Positions 8,501-18,379 are shown, numbered from the stretch's first letter. The stretch: DNA of 64,000 nt from Pedobacter sp. SYSU D00535 (GCF_017355855.1 NZ_JAFEWD010000001.1:1-64000), one strand, 5' to 3'. Translations and numbers: made by a program. Notes: generated by a model from the sequence alone, not told the origin.

Positions 8501-9913
8501 GGAACGGCTACTATTAATCCCTCTCAAATTGACGGAGGGTCGAGCGATAATGTAGGAATAGTTTCAATGACTCTGGACAAAACAACTTTCGATTGTTCTA
8601 ATATTGGCGCTAACACTGTACTTCTTACAGTAGCAGACGCCGAGAATAATGTGTCGTCTAAAACCGCAATTGTAACTGTTCGCGACAGCATTGCACCGGT
8701 GCAAGTACAACTTCCGGATGTTACAGGCGAATGCTCTGCCGCCGTAACCGATATTCCAACAACTACCGACGGATGTGCCGGAACTATCACGGGAACAACC
8801 ATCGATTCTCTTACTTACAGCACTCAAGGAACACATGTTATAACATGGAGATTTGATGATGGAAATGGAAATGTTACTACAGCTACTCAAAATGTAATAG
8901 TGAAAGATACGACCCCTCCTGTAGCACTAGCCAAAGATATCAACGTAACATTGGTAAATGGTTCAGCTACAATCGCGGCTTCAGCTATCGATAATGGAAG
9001 TAACGATGCGTGTGGTCTAAAATCATTAACAATTGATAGAATGCATTTCGATTGCTCAAACACTGGTAACAATACAGTTGTGCTTACGGTTACTGATGTG
9101 AACGGAAACGTTTCTTCAACACCGGCTACTGTAAATGTCATTGGCGTTACTCCGGTAGTTAAAATCGGTGTTTCCAGAACAGATGAAACATTTACTGGTC
9201 TTGACAACAAAACTATCGCTTTAGGTTATGGCGCACAAAGTTTAATACTTACTGCGTCAGACACCACTTCTGCAAATGGCTCTACAAGGTATAACTGGTC
9301 ACCTGCAACAGGATTAAGTGATACAAACAGCCCTAATCCGGTGTTTACTCCAACTGCTGCTGGCAGCTATACATTTAATGTACTTGCTACTAACGAATTC
9401 GGATGCACTTCAAGCGCCGCTGTTACCATTACAGTTATCGACGTACGCAGTGGAAATAAAGGTAATAAAGTGTTGGTTTGCCACAAAACAGGCAGCAAGT
9501 CTAATCCATGGACACAAGTCAGCATAGGCTACAACGCAGTTGCAGAACACTTGAGCAAAGGTAGTTATTTAGGTGCTTGTACATCTCCAGCAGCGGCAAA
9601 AGTTGCTGCCATTGAAACCTCTGAACTTAGTCTTAATACTCTTAATGTAAGTAGCATTAACACCTTATCTGCGTATCCGAATCCATTTAAAACACAGACA
9701 AGGGTTGTATTTAGGTTACTTTCGGATCATCCAAACGTCTCACTGGACCTATACGGTCTGAAAGGAAAGGTGAAAAACATCTACTCGGGCCCTGTAAAAG
9801 CACATCAAGAGTACTCATTTAATTATGATACCGCTATTGCTCCTGGAGTTTATTTTTTCTTGCTAAGCGGTTCTAAACTGGCCTTAAGTTTTAAAGTTAT
9901 CGTATCGCAATAA
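5561..9913 (+). CDS. Giant multimodular PL1 pectate lyase with T9SS sorting domain
   Basis: The 1450-residue protein begins with a signal peptide (1-20). A PL1 parallel beta-helix follows at about 21-390 (opening QLAFPGAEGFGRFATGG), then a calcium-binding-type DADNDGMPDSWE segment near 395. Next come an FN3-like module (about 447-535), a lectin-like module (545-715), a helical FIVAR-like segment (715-790), a second lectin-like module (790-970), two HYR/Ig-like repeats sharing FDCSN and NTVVLTV motifs (about 970-1040 and 1125-1195), a PKD-like module, a CHKTGSKSNPW cysteine motif near 1310, and a type IX sorting domain (about 1365-1450, AYPNPF). Pectate lyases cleave homogalacturonan by beta-elimination. 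The tail implies export by T9SS and probably surface anchoring. It has a paralogue at 18380. Most PL1 enzymes are 400-700 residues, so the C-terminal extension is unusual. Confidence 0.9.
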   Translation: MKKHLLFLIIMCFSGLLLNAQQLAFPGAEGFGRFATGGRNGSVYHVTNLNDSGPGSLRDAVSKSNRIVVFDVSGVIKIASRISVASNLTIAGQTAPGEGITVYGNGMSFSGASNTICRYIRIRMGVNGESGKDAVSIAGGTDMIFDHVSVSWGRDENFSISGDGSPLGRITIQNSIISQGLQTHSAGGLIQTNGGVTLFRNLYIDNKTRNPKVKGLNQFVNNIVYNWGNGGGYILGDSQGSSWATIVNNYFIEGPGYNYDGGKVTPTAPYTRANEYFQLYAAGNFLDNNNNGTLDGTESVKADYGPATWITDASSGWTSIPELHPVILSQTSAEDAYNYIVQHAGASLPVRDPVDSILMRELTSLGTQGKMINNETSLGLPKNVGNIFNAPKASDADNDGMPDSWENANGTNANADDAMIIGPDGYANIERYINSINSSITFLKYPVNLSISLSNPTTAVLKWTNVETNAKQIILEKSTDRVNYTAVSTFAADATTATLTVTADAPCYFRLKTADDTRQSSYSETVKIYDDVTKAGGGTLKGTKIFTPQEGKYYRIINYGSVAFNSGANFSGVAKYLNVTQDNLIGSTATFVWDNPTLLWEITDDGRGKGTYIIKNVGTGKYFGNVSNNNTTAVVNEPNGGYSVIFGLNQYPAQAGVADSVSFFRIHNGSNQLRPRSFGAQWFWSGGSTNRADMLYTFVPVSKEAVSLYLGGLRNLIAQATSLANEAQPGSDVLQYPPDAIAVLNQEIAAAQAFVDAVDYSSTLQPEVDNAVLALQSAVNNFIAAQIRTFANHNPQKLYNIFSYGTNSGSGTTSASASTARRYLVAIPNYNSTKDSLVYIIGKSDNDIKAGAVDVLQKQKNAQWIIAESEANPGFFIVKNKARGTYLAIDNYLSASPVEIYPYYQKEDNGKHAYSLQVSDLNTKCFNVGNVDATGKGGPLAFSTPADRTRLRWIFDETDVADDVAPDVITKNISIALNENGTATINPSQIDGGSSDNVGIVSMTLDKTTFDCSNIGANTVLLTVADAENNVSSKTAIVTVRDSIAPVQVQLPDVTGECSAAVTDIPTTTDGCAGTITGTTIDSLTYSTQGTHVITWRFDDGNGNVTTATQNVIVKDTTPPVALAKDINVTLVNGSATIAASAIDNGSNDACGLKSLTIDRMHFDCSNTGNNTVVLTVTDVNGNVSSTPATVNVIGVTPVVKIGVSRTDETFTGLDNKTIALGYGAQSLILTASDTTSANGSTRYNWSPATGLSDTNSPNPVFTPTAAGSYTFNVLATNEFGCTSSAAVTITVIDVRSGNKGNKVLVCHKTGSKSNPWTQVSIGYNAVAEHLSKGSYLGACTSPAAAKVAAIETSELSLNTLNVSSINTLSAYPNPFKTQTRVVFRLLSDHPNVSLDLYGLKGKVKNIYSGPVKAHQEYSFNYDTAIAPGVYFFLLSGSKLALSFKVIVSQ

Positions 9914-10390
9914 GTTGGGCTTATAAAAAATCGCTTAATGTTTGAAACAAGGGAACTGCCTTCATTAAGAATGACATTGACTTTATGTTACAGCATAAGG
10001 AGGGGGCTTTAGGAATAGCTCTTGAATTTCTTTCCTACAAGCGTTAGATGAAAAGCAAACTGTTCTGGTGCCTGGATTAGTCTTTTAAAATAGTGTTACA
10101 AATACTTTTCAAAAGGAATTCTGTCAAATATTGAAAGTCTTTCATCAAATTTTTAAACTTAAAAATCTCGCGACGGCGTAGGTTTGAGATATGGAAAGCG
10201 CAATTATTTTGTCTTGCGCAGTTCTCTAATTATCATTCTGGAAATCATTTTAATTACTGGCTGGGCCAGGTTGGTGTAGGGCGAGAAATCCATGACTCCA
10301 CCCGTAAGGGAGAGTCGTGGATATTCTTTACCGCTGAATTATCGCAACTTTTTATAGACCATTAATACGTTTTTTATTAACAAACTAATT
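9914..10390. other. 477-bp gap before susC with an imperfect hairpin
   Basis: No gene is seen. An imperfect stem formed by GACTC (about 10293) and GAGTC (about 10312), enclosing CACCCGTAAGGGA, lies roughly 75 bp before the SusC start. It has no T-tract and may be a leader structure of the susCD transcript. Confidence 0.35.
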
Positions 10391-13300
10391 ATGAACGAAG
10401 AATTAAAAAAGCTCTCATTAAGAATGTCCTCGCTTTTGATATTGCTCTGTTTGTGCTGGCAAACAACAGTAGCGCAAAGCCAAAAGCGGGTTTCAGGAAC
10501 GGTAGCTGCTGCCAACGGCGAGCCAATTATCGGTGCTGCAGTTAAAGTAGTTGGCGAACAATCAGGTGCGACAACAGATGTAAATGGAAAGTTTTCCTTA
10601 GACGTCAAGCCTAGCGCCGTGTTAGAAGTTAGTTATTTGGGTTTCGAAACCCAAAGGGTCAATGTGGGCGAACACACTTCGATAAATATTATCTTAAAAG
10701 AAAATACCAAGACCTTGGATGAGGTTGTTGTTATTGGCTATGGGGTAGCGAGAAAGAAAGACCTGACCGGCTCGACAGTCTCTATAAAAGGGTCGGAAAT
10801 TGCAAATATCCCGGTGACAAGTGCGGCACAGGCAATAACCGGTAAACTTGCAGGTGTTAATGTGGTAACACAAAGTGGCGCACCGGGAGCTCCTGTTAAT
10901 ATAACAATACGTGGTGGTACCTCAATCACTCAAAGTACTACGCCATTGTATATTGTTGATGGTTTTCAGATGGATAATGCCCTGAAGAATATCGACATTA
11001 ACGATATCGAGTCTATAGATGTAATGAAGGATGCATCAGCTACAGCTATATATGGTGCACGTGGCTCAAACGGAGTAGTAATTATAACTACTAAATCTGC
11101 TAAAACGGGTAAAAGTCAGGTTTCTTACAACGGTTATGCAAGTTTTGAACGACTTAGCGAAAAGATAGACGTTATGAGTCCGGAAGAATACGTAAGGCAC
11201 CAATACGAATTCCTGATGTTGCGTGGAACTCCAATGGATCAATTTACCAAGAATTTCGGTGGAGGTAATTCACAAGACCCCGCATTCTATACCGGAGCGT
11301 CTCAATACATCCATGACACCTATTCTCAAACTCAGGGGATAGACTGGCAGGATATTGTTTTTGGAGGTTCGTCGCTGCTTCAGAATCATAATGTAAGTGT
11401 TTCGGGAGGAACCAACAAGACAGGCTTTATTTTAAGCTATAACAATGTTGGGCAGCAGGGTATTCTTGATAAGCACGGTTATGGTAAGAATAACGTAAGG
11501 GCAAAAATAAACCATACTGTAAATGATCGGATTCGTGTAGACTTCAACTCAAACTACAACAATACAAAGTTAGAGGGAGGTGGATCTTTAGGTGGCCGTT
11601 TAAGGATGACGCTTATGGCGCCTGTTACGGGAGGAACACGCTTTACCAATGATCAAATGATCAATACGGATGATTTCTATAATAGCATATTGACTGATGT
11701 AGGAACCTATAACGTTTATAATCCAATACTTTTAAACAATGCTACTTCTTCTAAACAACTCACCAGACAATATATGGGAAATGCGGGAGTAGATATTAAT
11801 ATCTTAAAAAACCTGACTTTCCGAACAGCAGGAAGCTATTTTTGGCAGCAAGAAAGATCGGAATCTTGGGAAGATGAAACAACTCAGGGAGCAATAGCGA
11901 ATCACGGTGGCCGTCCTTTTGGATCCAGAAATAATAGCGAAGAATATTCCTGGCAGATCACCAATACCCTTAATTGGAAACAGACTTTTGGAAAGCATAA
12001 CATAAATGCACTTCTTGGGCAAGAGGCCTACAACTCTCAATCCATGTACTTGAACAATAGTTATGATAATTTCAATCAGGTAAATTTCGGTTTAAATAAT
12101 CTCGACGGAACGCTGGTGTATGACAAGTCATCAGGTTTATCGAATTACCGGATTACCTCAGTGTTTGGCCGTGCACTATATAATTATAATGAAAGGTACT
12201 TGCTAACGGCTTCTCTAAGGGGTGATGGAGTGTCTAAATTTGCTAAAGGAAAGCAATGGGGGCTTTTGCCTTCTGCTTCAGCAGCATGGCGAATCACAGA
12301 AGAAAGCTTCATGAAAAACAATACCTTTTTCGATCAGCTAAAACTGAGGGTTGGTTACGGCGTCACTGGGAATTGTGATATCGATGACTATATGTATACT
12401 ACTGCTTACGGATCGAATGTCTATGCTGTTAACAACACAAATCCAGTAGGGCTGGCGCCAGGTAGCAGACTAGGCAATCGGGAGCTAGTTTGGGAAAAGA
12501 CGAAATCTGCAAACCTTGGACTGGACATTTCCATACTTAAAGGCAGAGTAAGCCTAACCGCGGAACGCTACAGAAATGTATCTGATAACCTATTGTTAGA
12601 AGTTGCTATTCCAAAAAGTACAGGCTATTCTACCCAGTATCAAAATATCGCATCTATTCGCAATCAAGGTTTTGAGTTCGTTCTTAATACAAGAAATATT
12701 GTTCATAAAGCTTTCACCTGGACAACAGACTATAATATGTCGTTTAACCGGTCCAAAGTGTTGAAGCTATACGGCACGGATACAAAGAGAATGCCTCCGG
12801 GTACTTTTCTTGTAGAGGAAGGAAGTCCACTGGGCCAGTTTTTTGGATATAAATATGATGGCGTTTACACAACGGACGACTTTGTGCAAAATGCAAATGG
12901 CTCTTATACATTAAAAGACGCGGTTGCAAGAGCTAAAGCTCCGGGAGGTACAATAAAACCGGGAGATTTGAAGTACGTGCCTACTGCAGGAGAAGTTGAT
13001 GCGAACGGTAACCCTGTCTGGACTGCTAACGACCGCACAGTTATCGGCAGCGCATTACCAAAATTCACCGGTGGTATGGTTAATACCTTTGCCTATAAAG
13101 GATTTGATTTAAGTGTATTTGTGAATTTTAGTTATGGAAACCAGGTTATGAATGCCAACAAACAAAGCTTTATGGGTCCCAATATGGCTTTTACAAGTTC
13201 ATTCTATCCAATGGCAAACCGTTTTGTTCTGATAGATCCAGCAACTGGCAGAGAAACCACGGACTTGCAACGTCTGGCAGCCTTAAATCCTAATCAATAC

Positions 13301-13621
13301 GCAAAAGATGCAGTTTGGAGCTTGCAATCAAGAAATCAGAACGCCTTAACCGAAACTTCGGATTACTATCTTGAAGATGGCTCATTCCTTCGCATTAATA
13401 CCGTTACCCTTGGCTATTCCCTTCCTTCAATGGTGTTAAAGAGAGTAGGATTAAAAACAACAAGGATGTATTTCACCCTTAACAATCCCTATGTCTTTAC
13501 CAACTATTCAGGATACGATCCGGAAGTATCAAACTCAAGCAAAGGGTTTGAGCAAGGTGTCGACAGCTCTGCTTACCCTCGTTCCAAGAGCTTCGTATTC
13601 GGTTTGAACTTGACATTTTAA
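10391..13621 (+). CDS. susC: SusC/RagA-family TonB-dependent transporter
   Basis: The 1076-residue protein has a signal peptide (about 1-29), a carboxypeptidase-regulatory-like domain (about 33-103), the SusC signature LDEVVVIGYG near 109-118 next to the plug, a TonB plug domain (about 125-235, with PLYIVDGFQ and GARGSNGVVIITTK) and a 22-strand barrel to a C-terminal phenylalanine. It forms the outer-membrane pore through which oligosaccharides held by the SusD lid are imported with TonB energy. The SusD gene follows after 20 bp, the usual order. The substrate is inferred from the neighbouring lyases and hydrolases to be a pectic oligosaccharide. There is no N-terminal anti-sigma-interacting extension, which fits regulation by the HTCS downstream. 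Confidence 0.95.
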   Translation: MNEELKKLSLRMSSLLILLCLCWQTTVAQSQKRVSGTVAAANGEPIIGAAVKVVGEQSGATTDVNGKFSLDVKPSAVLEVSYLGFETQRVNVGEHTSINIILKENTKTLDEVVVIGYGVARKKDLTGSTVSIKGSEIANIPVTSAAQAITGKLAGVNVVTQSGAPGAPVNITIRGGTSITQSTTPLYIVDGFQMDNALKNIDINDIESIDVMKDASATAIYGARGSNGVVIITTKSAKTGKSQVSYNGYASFERLSEKIDVMSPEEYVRHQYEFLMLRGTPMDQFTKNFGGGNSQDPAFYTGASQYIHDTYSQTQGIDWQDIVFGGSSLLQNHNVSVSGGTNKTGFILSYNNVGQQGILDKHGYGKNNVRAKINHTVNDRIRVDFNSNYNNTKLEGGGSLGGRLRMTLMAPVTGGTRFTNDQMINTDDFYNSILTDVGTYNVYNPILLNNATSSKQLTRQYMGNAGVDINILKNLTFRTAGSYFWQQERSESWEDETTQGAIANHGGRPFGSRNNSEEYSWQITNTLNWKQTFGKHNINALLGQEAYNSQSMYLNNSYDNFNQVNFGLNNLDGTLVYDKSSGLSNYRITSVFGRALYNYNERYLLTASLRGDGVSKFAKGKQWGLLPSASAAWRITEESFMKNNTFFDQLKLRVGYGVTGNCDIDDYMYTTAYGSNVYAVNNTNPVGLAPGSRLGNRELVWEKTKSANLGLDISILKGRVSLTAERYRNVSDNLLLEVAIPKSTGYSTQYQNIASIRNQGFEFVLNTRNIVHKAFTWTTDYNMSFNRSKVLKLYGTDTKRMPPGTFLVEEGSPLGQFFGYKYDGVYTTDDFVQNANGSYTLKDAVARAKAPGGTIKPGDLKYVPTAGEVDANGNPVWTANDRTVIGSALPKFTGGMVNTFAYKGFDLSVFVNFSYGNQVMNANKQSFMGPNMAFTSSFYPMANRFVLIDPATGRETTDLQRLAALNPNQYAKDAVWSLQSRNQNALTETSDYYLEDGSFLRINTVTLGYSLPSMVLKRVGLKTTRMYFTLNNPYVFTNYSGYDPEVSNSSKGFEQGVDSSAYPRSKSFVFGLNLTF

Positions 13622-13641
13622 ACGTATAAAAAGAGCAAAAG

Positions 13642-15489
13642 ATGAAAAATCTATTATACAAAGGACTTTTGATTTTGTCCATCATCGCTGTTTCCTCCTG
13701 TAAGAAAGATTGGCTTTCTATTCCTTCGCCAACAAAATTGGATGACGAAACCGTGTTCAAAAATTTAAATGCTGTGGATATGGCTGTTTTAGGTATATAT
13801 CCCAGTACTTTCCACCAGGAATTATATTACAATTTAACCGCTAATTCAGATGAGGTAATAACAACTGAAAACAACAATAGCAAGACAAGGCTGGCAACCT
13901 ACAACTATACGCCTTCGGAGAGTCCCAGTGGGCTATATACGACGGCATATAGAGCAATCGAGATGGCGAACCTGGTACTGAAAAAGCTACCTCCTTATAC
14001 TCCGAAAGATGCCAAAGAGGAAAAAAAGAAAAATATGCTATTAGGAGAGTGCTATGCCATCAGAGCGATGTCCTACCTAAATATAGTTCGTCATTTTGGA
14101 GATGTTCCTTATACTAATATTCCTACGGAGGATGCTAAATCCTATTCCTCAGGGAGGGTTTCCAGAGATTCCATCTACGATAGATCTATTCAAGATTTAC
14201 AAAAAGCTGTAGAGTTATTGCCATGGCAAAGTGAGGGGATGATTCAGACTCCTGAACGCTTCTCAAAAAATGCCGCCTATGGTATTTTAGCAAGAACAGC
14301 TTTATATGCTGCAGGGTATTCCTTACGTTGGGATTTAAATACTTATTCTCCTTCATCATTGCAGTTAGCGCAAAGACCCGATCAAAACCGGATACAGGAG
14401 CTTTATAAAATAGCCTCGGATGCTTGTGAGGAGGTTATCAAAAGGGGCGAAAACCGTCTTCTTCCAAAGTTTGAGACTGTTTTTAGAGATCTCGTAAACG
14501 GTAGATACAATGCGGAGTCGATGCTTGAGCACGGCCAATTTGGTAATGACTTTAATAGCAGCGCTATCGGCTACACAAACGGGATAGCTATTTTAAGAGG
14601 GAACGTAAACTTTGGAAGATCATTCCCGCTGCAAGGCGCAATGCCAACGCTTTGGTTTGACTATGATGCACAAGATACAAGACGAGGCGTGACAATTGCC
14701 AACTTCGGATTAACCAGCACTAATGAACGCTGGCTAAATCCTTATTCTATGATGGGAATTGGTAAGTTTCGTGTGGTTTGGAAAGCAGACAAAGGGGTAG
14801 CTGATAACAAACGTAATATCAACTGGATATTTCTACGTTATTCCGATGTTCTGCTTATGTATGCAGAAGCTCAAAATGAACTAAATAATGGCCCGACAAC
14901 TGCAGCGATCAATGCCTTTAAAGAGGTAAGAAAGCGGGCATTCAATGGCGATGAAACTAAGATTGGAGTCATTCCGACTAGCTACCAGGAATTTAAAAAC
15001 GCTATTATAGAAGAGCGTAAATTGGAATTAGCATTTGAAGGTTGGAGAAAGACTGACTTGGTACGATGGGGCATTTTTTATGAAAAGCTTACGGAAACCC
15101 AGGCGAAGTTACAACAGCTTGCGAGAAGAGAAGCCGGCTCTAAATATGCGAATGTTCCTCGGTACGCTGCGTATAAGGTGGGTACAGTTAGTTTTGAAGA
15201 CCCAGTTGTAGAAATTGTACCTAATTATACCTACATGACCCAGCCTAGTTCAACTGAAAGAACGAGATTAACAACAGAAGGTTATAAGTTAGTCAATTTA
15301 GATGGTGATGCTGTAAATACTGGTGCAACCAGGTTCAACTTTTTCGACACAAGCAACGGGCAGCTTTCTGCTTGGGTAACTAGTGTGTTCAGTGGACTAC
15401 GTAAAAATCAGTCCGAATTACACCCTTTAGGTATCAGTAAAATTAATGAAAATCCAGGATTAACAGGTCAGGAACTACCGGGTTACTAG
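13642..15489 (+). CDS. susD: SusD/RagB-family surface glycan-binding lipoprotein
   Basis: The 615-residue protein has a lipoprotein signal ending AVSSC, with C20 as the lipidated cysteine. The TPR-rich SusD fold follows, and the C-terminal RagB/SusD signatures are visible (WIFLRYSDVLLMYAEAQNE near 395-413, and EERKLELAFEGWRKTDLVRW near 455-475). It caps the SusC barrel and captures the glycan. It follows susC after 20 bp and ends at a terminator-like hairpin, so the pair forms its own transcript or the end of one. No SusE/F-like surface glycan-binding gene follows. The family call is certain; glycan specificity cannot be read from the sequence. Confidence 0.95.
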   Translation: MKNLLYKGLLILSIIAVSSCKKDWLSIPSPTKLDDETVFKNLNAVDMAVLGIYPSTFHQELYYNLTANSDEVITTENNNSKTRLATYNYTPSESPSGLYTTAYRAIEMANLVLKKLPPYTPKDAKEEKKKNMLLGECYAIRAMSYLNIVRHFGDVPYTNIPTEDAKSYSSGRVSRDSIYDRSIQDLQKAVELLPWQSEGMIQTPERFSKNAAYGILARTALYAAGYSLRWDLNTYSPSSLQLAQRPDQNRIQELYKIASDACEEVIKRGENRLLPKFETVFRDLVNGRYNAESMLEHGQFGNDFNSSAIGYTNGIAILRGNVNFGRSFPLQGAMPTLWFDYDAQDTRRGVTIANFGLTSTNERWLNPYSMMGIGKFRVVWKADKGVADNKRNINWIFLRYSDVLLMYAEAQNELNNGPTTAAINAFKEVRKRAFNGDETKIGVIPTSYQEFKNAIIEERKLELAFEGWRKTDLVRWGIFYEKLTETQAKLQQLARREAGSKYANVPRYAAYKVGTVSFEDPVVEIVPNYTYMTQPSSTERTRLTTEGYKLVNLDGDAVNTGATRFNFFDTSNGQLSAWVTSVFSGLRKNQSELHPLGISKINENPGLTGQELPGY

Positions 15490-15532
15490 AAACTATATCC
15501 GCAGGAAAAAAATTGAAAGCTTTTCTCTTAAA

Positions 15533-15570
15533 AGTGCAGCCGGACGATCTCTTCGTTCTGGCTGCCTTAA
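15533..15570 (+). terminator. Terminator-like hairpin after susD
   Basis: GCAGCCGGA (15536-15544) pairs with TCTGGCTGC (15557-15565) through one G-T pair and is followed by CTTAATATT. It lies about 45 bp after the susD stop. The T-tract is weak. The rest of the 317-bp gap to 15806 shows no supported gene. Confidence 0.55.
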
Positions 15571-15806
15571 TATTCTGGTAACTTCTCTAATTTTTTCAAG
15601 ATCTTACTTTAATAGCTTGCGTGCAGGGAAACACGTACATGTTTTGATTGATAGCCTTATCCGAAGGATGCGACAAATACCTTCATCAAGTCGCCTCCTT
15701 CTAACATTTATAGATGTCTCTCGGAATGCAATATAGAAAACCAGCAAACAATAGTTTCTAACCCGGTAGTAGAAGCTATAACCCAACTTAAATAATACAT
15801 GTTTAT

Positions 15807-17954
15807 ATGAACGTAGGTAAAATCATCATCAGTAGTGCGCTGTATTTAATAGCAGTCCTGGCACAGACAAACGCCCAACCTATAAACCGGCAGGACGTTG
15901 TGCAAAGGCATACGATTCTGAATACAAGGATAGATTCTCTGGAATCATTATCAGTAGGAAATGGAAAATTTGCATTTACAGTAGATGCTACAGGACTACA
16001 GACTTTTCCCGAACGTTACGCAAAAGGTGTTAGTTTGGGTACTCAGTCCGAATGGGGATGGAACCGGTTGAAAGATACTGTTGGATATAAATTTGAAGAA
16101 ACGTTCAAAGAGTTTACGTTCAATGGAAAGAAAGGTAGCTATAGCATGCAGTCCTCCGAGCCTTTAAGAAAACGAAGGGCGGCCGATTGGTTTCGCAAAA
16201 GTGTACATCGCATCCAACTGGGTAATCTCGGCTTCGACATTCATAAAAAAAATGGCCGTTTGATTACTCCCTCTGATGTGAAGAACATCCATCAGACATT
16301 AAATATGTGGACCGGCGAAATTACAAGTCGTTTTACGGTTGAAAATGTACCCGTGGAGGTTGTTACCGTTGCTCATCAGGAGCTGGATCTTGTAGCGGTT
16401 AAAGTTAAAACGCCGTTGTTGCAGGCGGGAAGATTGAAAATCAGAGTACGTTATCCTTATCCTACTATAGGGTTTTTGGATGAGGGCGTAAATTACAATA
16501 GTAACGAAAAACATTTTTCATCTGTCGATGCCCAAAGTGAAACCGGTGCAGTGTTAATACATAAACTGGAAGGAATTACTTATTTCAATGAGTTGAAATG
16601 GAATGGGAAAGCATCTGTTGCTCAGACCTCGACTCCGCACTATTTTCAGATAACTCCCGATAAGGGAAGTGATTCTTTTGAGCTTAACTGCCTGTTTTCG
16701 CAACAAACTCCAGGAAATTCAGATTTGCCAGATTTCGAAGAATGCAGGAATAATAGTAGCAACCTTCTTAAATCCTTCTGGATGAGCGGAGCGGCAATAG
16801 ACTTCGCTGGAAGCACTGATCCACGTGCTAAAGAACTGGAAAGGAGAGTAGTAACTTCACAGTATTTAACAAAGATTCAGTGTGCAGGCTCGTTTCCTCC
16901 ACAGGAAACTGGTTTAACCTTTAATAGCTGGTTTGGAAAGCCCCATTTGGAAATGCATTGGTGGCATGCTGTTCACTTTGCTTTATGGGGAAGACCGGAA
17001 TATCTGCAAAAGAGTCTCGATTGGTATTTTGAAGCTGAAGATGGAGCGAAGAAAATCGCAGCCAGACAAGGTTTTAAAGGTGTTCGGTGGCAAAAGATGA
17101 CTGACCACGAAGGGCTGGAAAGCCCCTCGTCTGTAGGTGCATTTATATTGTGGCAGCAACCTCATCCTATTTATATGGCTGAATTGCTTTACCGCGATAA
17201 TCTTAGTAAAGATGTGCTGGAGAAATACAAAGACATCGTTTTTCAAACGGCAGAGTTTATGGCTTCTTTCCCTGCTTATGATAGTGTTAAACATCGCTAT
17301 AACTTAGGCAAAGGGTTAATTCCGGCCCAGGAAGTTTTCAGAGCAGTAGATACTTATAACCCAACTTACGAGTTGGCTTACTGGGATTGGGCTCTTCGGG
17401 TGGCCCAAAAATGGCGTGAGCGGTTGGGAATGCCTCGAAATGCAGAGTGGGACAATGTAATTACGAAGCTGGCACCACTGCCCGTATCTAAGGGAGTGTA
17501 TCTGTCAACAGAGAATAATCTAGACTCGTTCACTAACCAGGAATGGCTACGTGATCACCCATCTGTTTTGGGTGCTTTAGGCATGGTACCTGCATCTCCT
17601 AAATTAGACAAGGCTATCATGCAAAGGACCTTTGATACTGTTTGGAAGGTTTGGCAATGGGATGATACTTGGGGATGGGATTTTCCGATGGCTGCTATGA
17701 CAGCTGCACGACTTGGAAATCCTGAAAAGGCCATTGACGCCCTGTTTATGAACATTAAAACCAATACCTATTTGAAAAACGGACACAATTATCAGGACGG
17801 TCGCTTAAGAATTTATCTACCTGGTAACGGAGGTGTCTTAACTACTGTTGCTATGCTTGCTGCCGGCTGGGATGGTACCGTCGGGCCAAATCCAGGTTTC
17901 CCTAAGAATGGTAAATGGAAGGTGAAGTCAGAAGGATTTAAGAGGATGCCATAG
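15807..17954 (+). CDS. Secreted GH-L-clan-like (GH65-like) six-hairpin glycosidase, family uncertain
   Basis: The 715-residue protein has a signal peptide (about 1-23, ending TNA), an N-terminal beta-sandwich-like part (about 30-330) and a C-terminal (alpha/alpha)6-barrel-like part (about 345-700). The layout resembles GH65 and related clan GH-L enzymes. Notable strings are HLEMHWWHAVHFALWGRPEY near 380-400 and KMTDHEGLESPSSVGAFILW around E435, a candidate catalytic acid. The C-terminus has LPGNGGVLTTVAMLAAGWDG. The gene sits inside the PUL between susD and the second PL1, so the substrate is probably a pectin-derived oligosaccharide. I could not place it in a named GH family with confidence. 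Phosphorolysis is unlikely for an exported enzyme, so hydrolysis is inferred. Confidence 0.6.
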   Translation: MNVGKIIISSALYLIAVLAQTNAQPINRQDVVQRHTILNTRIDSLESLSVGNGKFAFTVDATGLQTFPERYAKGVSLGTQSEWGWNRLKDTVGYKFEETFKEFTFNGKKGSYSMQSSEPLRKRRAADWFRKSVHRIQLGNLGFDIHKKNGRLITPSDVKNIHQTLNMWTGEITSRFTVENVPVEVVTVAHQELDLVAVKVKTPLLQAGRLKIRVRYPYPTIGFLDEGVNYNSNEKHFSSVDAQSETGAVLIHKLEGITYFNELKWNGKASVAQTSTPHYFQITPDKGSDSFELNCLFSQQTPGNSDLPDFEECRNNSSNLLKSFWMSGAAIDFAGSTDPRAKELERRVVTSQYLTKIQCAGSFPPQETGLTFNSWFGKPHLEMHWWHAVHFALWGRPEYLQKSLDWYFEAEDGAKKIAARQGFKGVRWQKMTDHEGLESPSSVGAFILWQQPHPIYMAELLYRDNLSKDVLEKYKDIVFQTAEFMASFPAYDSVKHRYNLGKGLIPAQEVFRAVDTYNPTYELAYWDWALRVAQKWRERLGMPRNAEWDNVITKLAPLPVSKGVYLSTENNLDSFTNQEWLRDHPSVLGALGMVPASPKLDKAIMQRTFDTVWKVWQWDDTWGWDFPMAAMTAARLGNPEKAIDALFMNIKTNTYLKNGHNYQDGRLRIYLPGNGGVLTTVAMLAAGWDGTVGPNPGFPKNGKWKVKSEGFKRMP

Positions 17955-18379
17955 CCTGCAAGATTCTGATGTACAGGCACATACAACATAACAACTTATA
18001 ACTACATAAAAGTCCAGGCAGATAGTATTGCTATCGCCTCAATTATAAATTGTTTCCAAGCTAGTGCAAAGCAAGTATTCTATATGGAACGACTATACCT
18101 GAATGGTTCAGCTAAATTAAGCGTACTGTCATAAGTAAGCTGGGTAGATACTATCGGATCACCGATTTTAGTATTGGAAACAATAGTTCTGTCTTACTTA
18201 CTAAAGCTATATAAGCCTATCAAGGTTGTTTTGTCCATAATTCAGTTGGCCCAATGCGAGATGAGAAATACCTCTTCATACATCCAAAATAACAATTATT
18301 TAAAGTTTTTCGTCAAATTTCAAAAGTGCTGGCGACCACTAACCAATAGGTTTGTAACACCAATTATAAATCTAGAAAT
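17955..18379. other. 425-bp gap between GH-L-like gene and second PL1
   Basis: No gene is supported. A small hairpin (GGC-A-GATAG, loop, CTATC-GCC at 18017-18037) is present but lacks a T-tract. A short plus-strand frame at 18174-18383 has no recognisable features and runs into the PL1 start. Confidence 0.5.
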
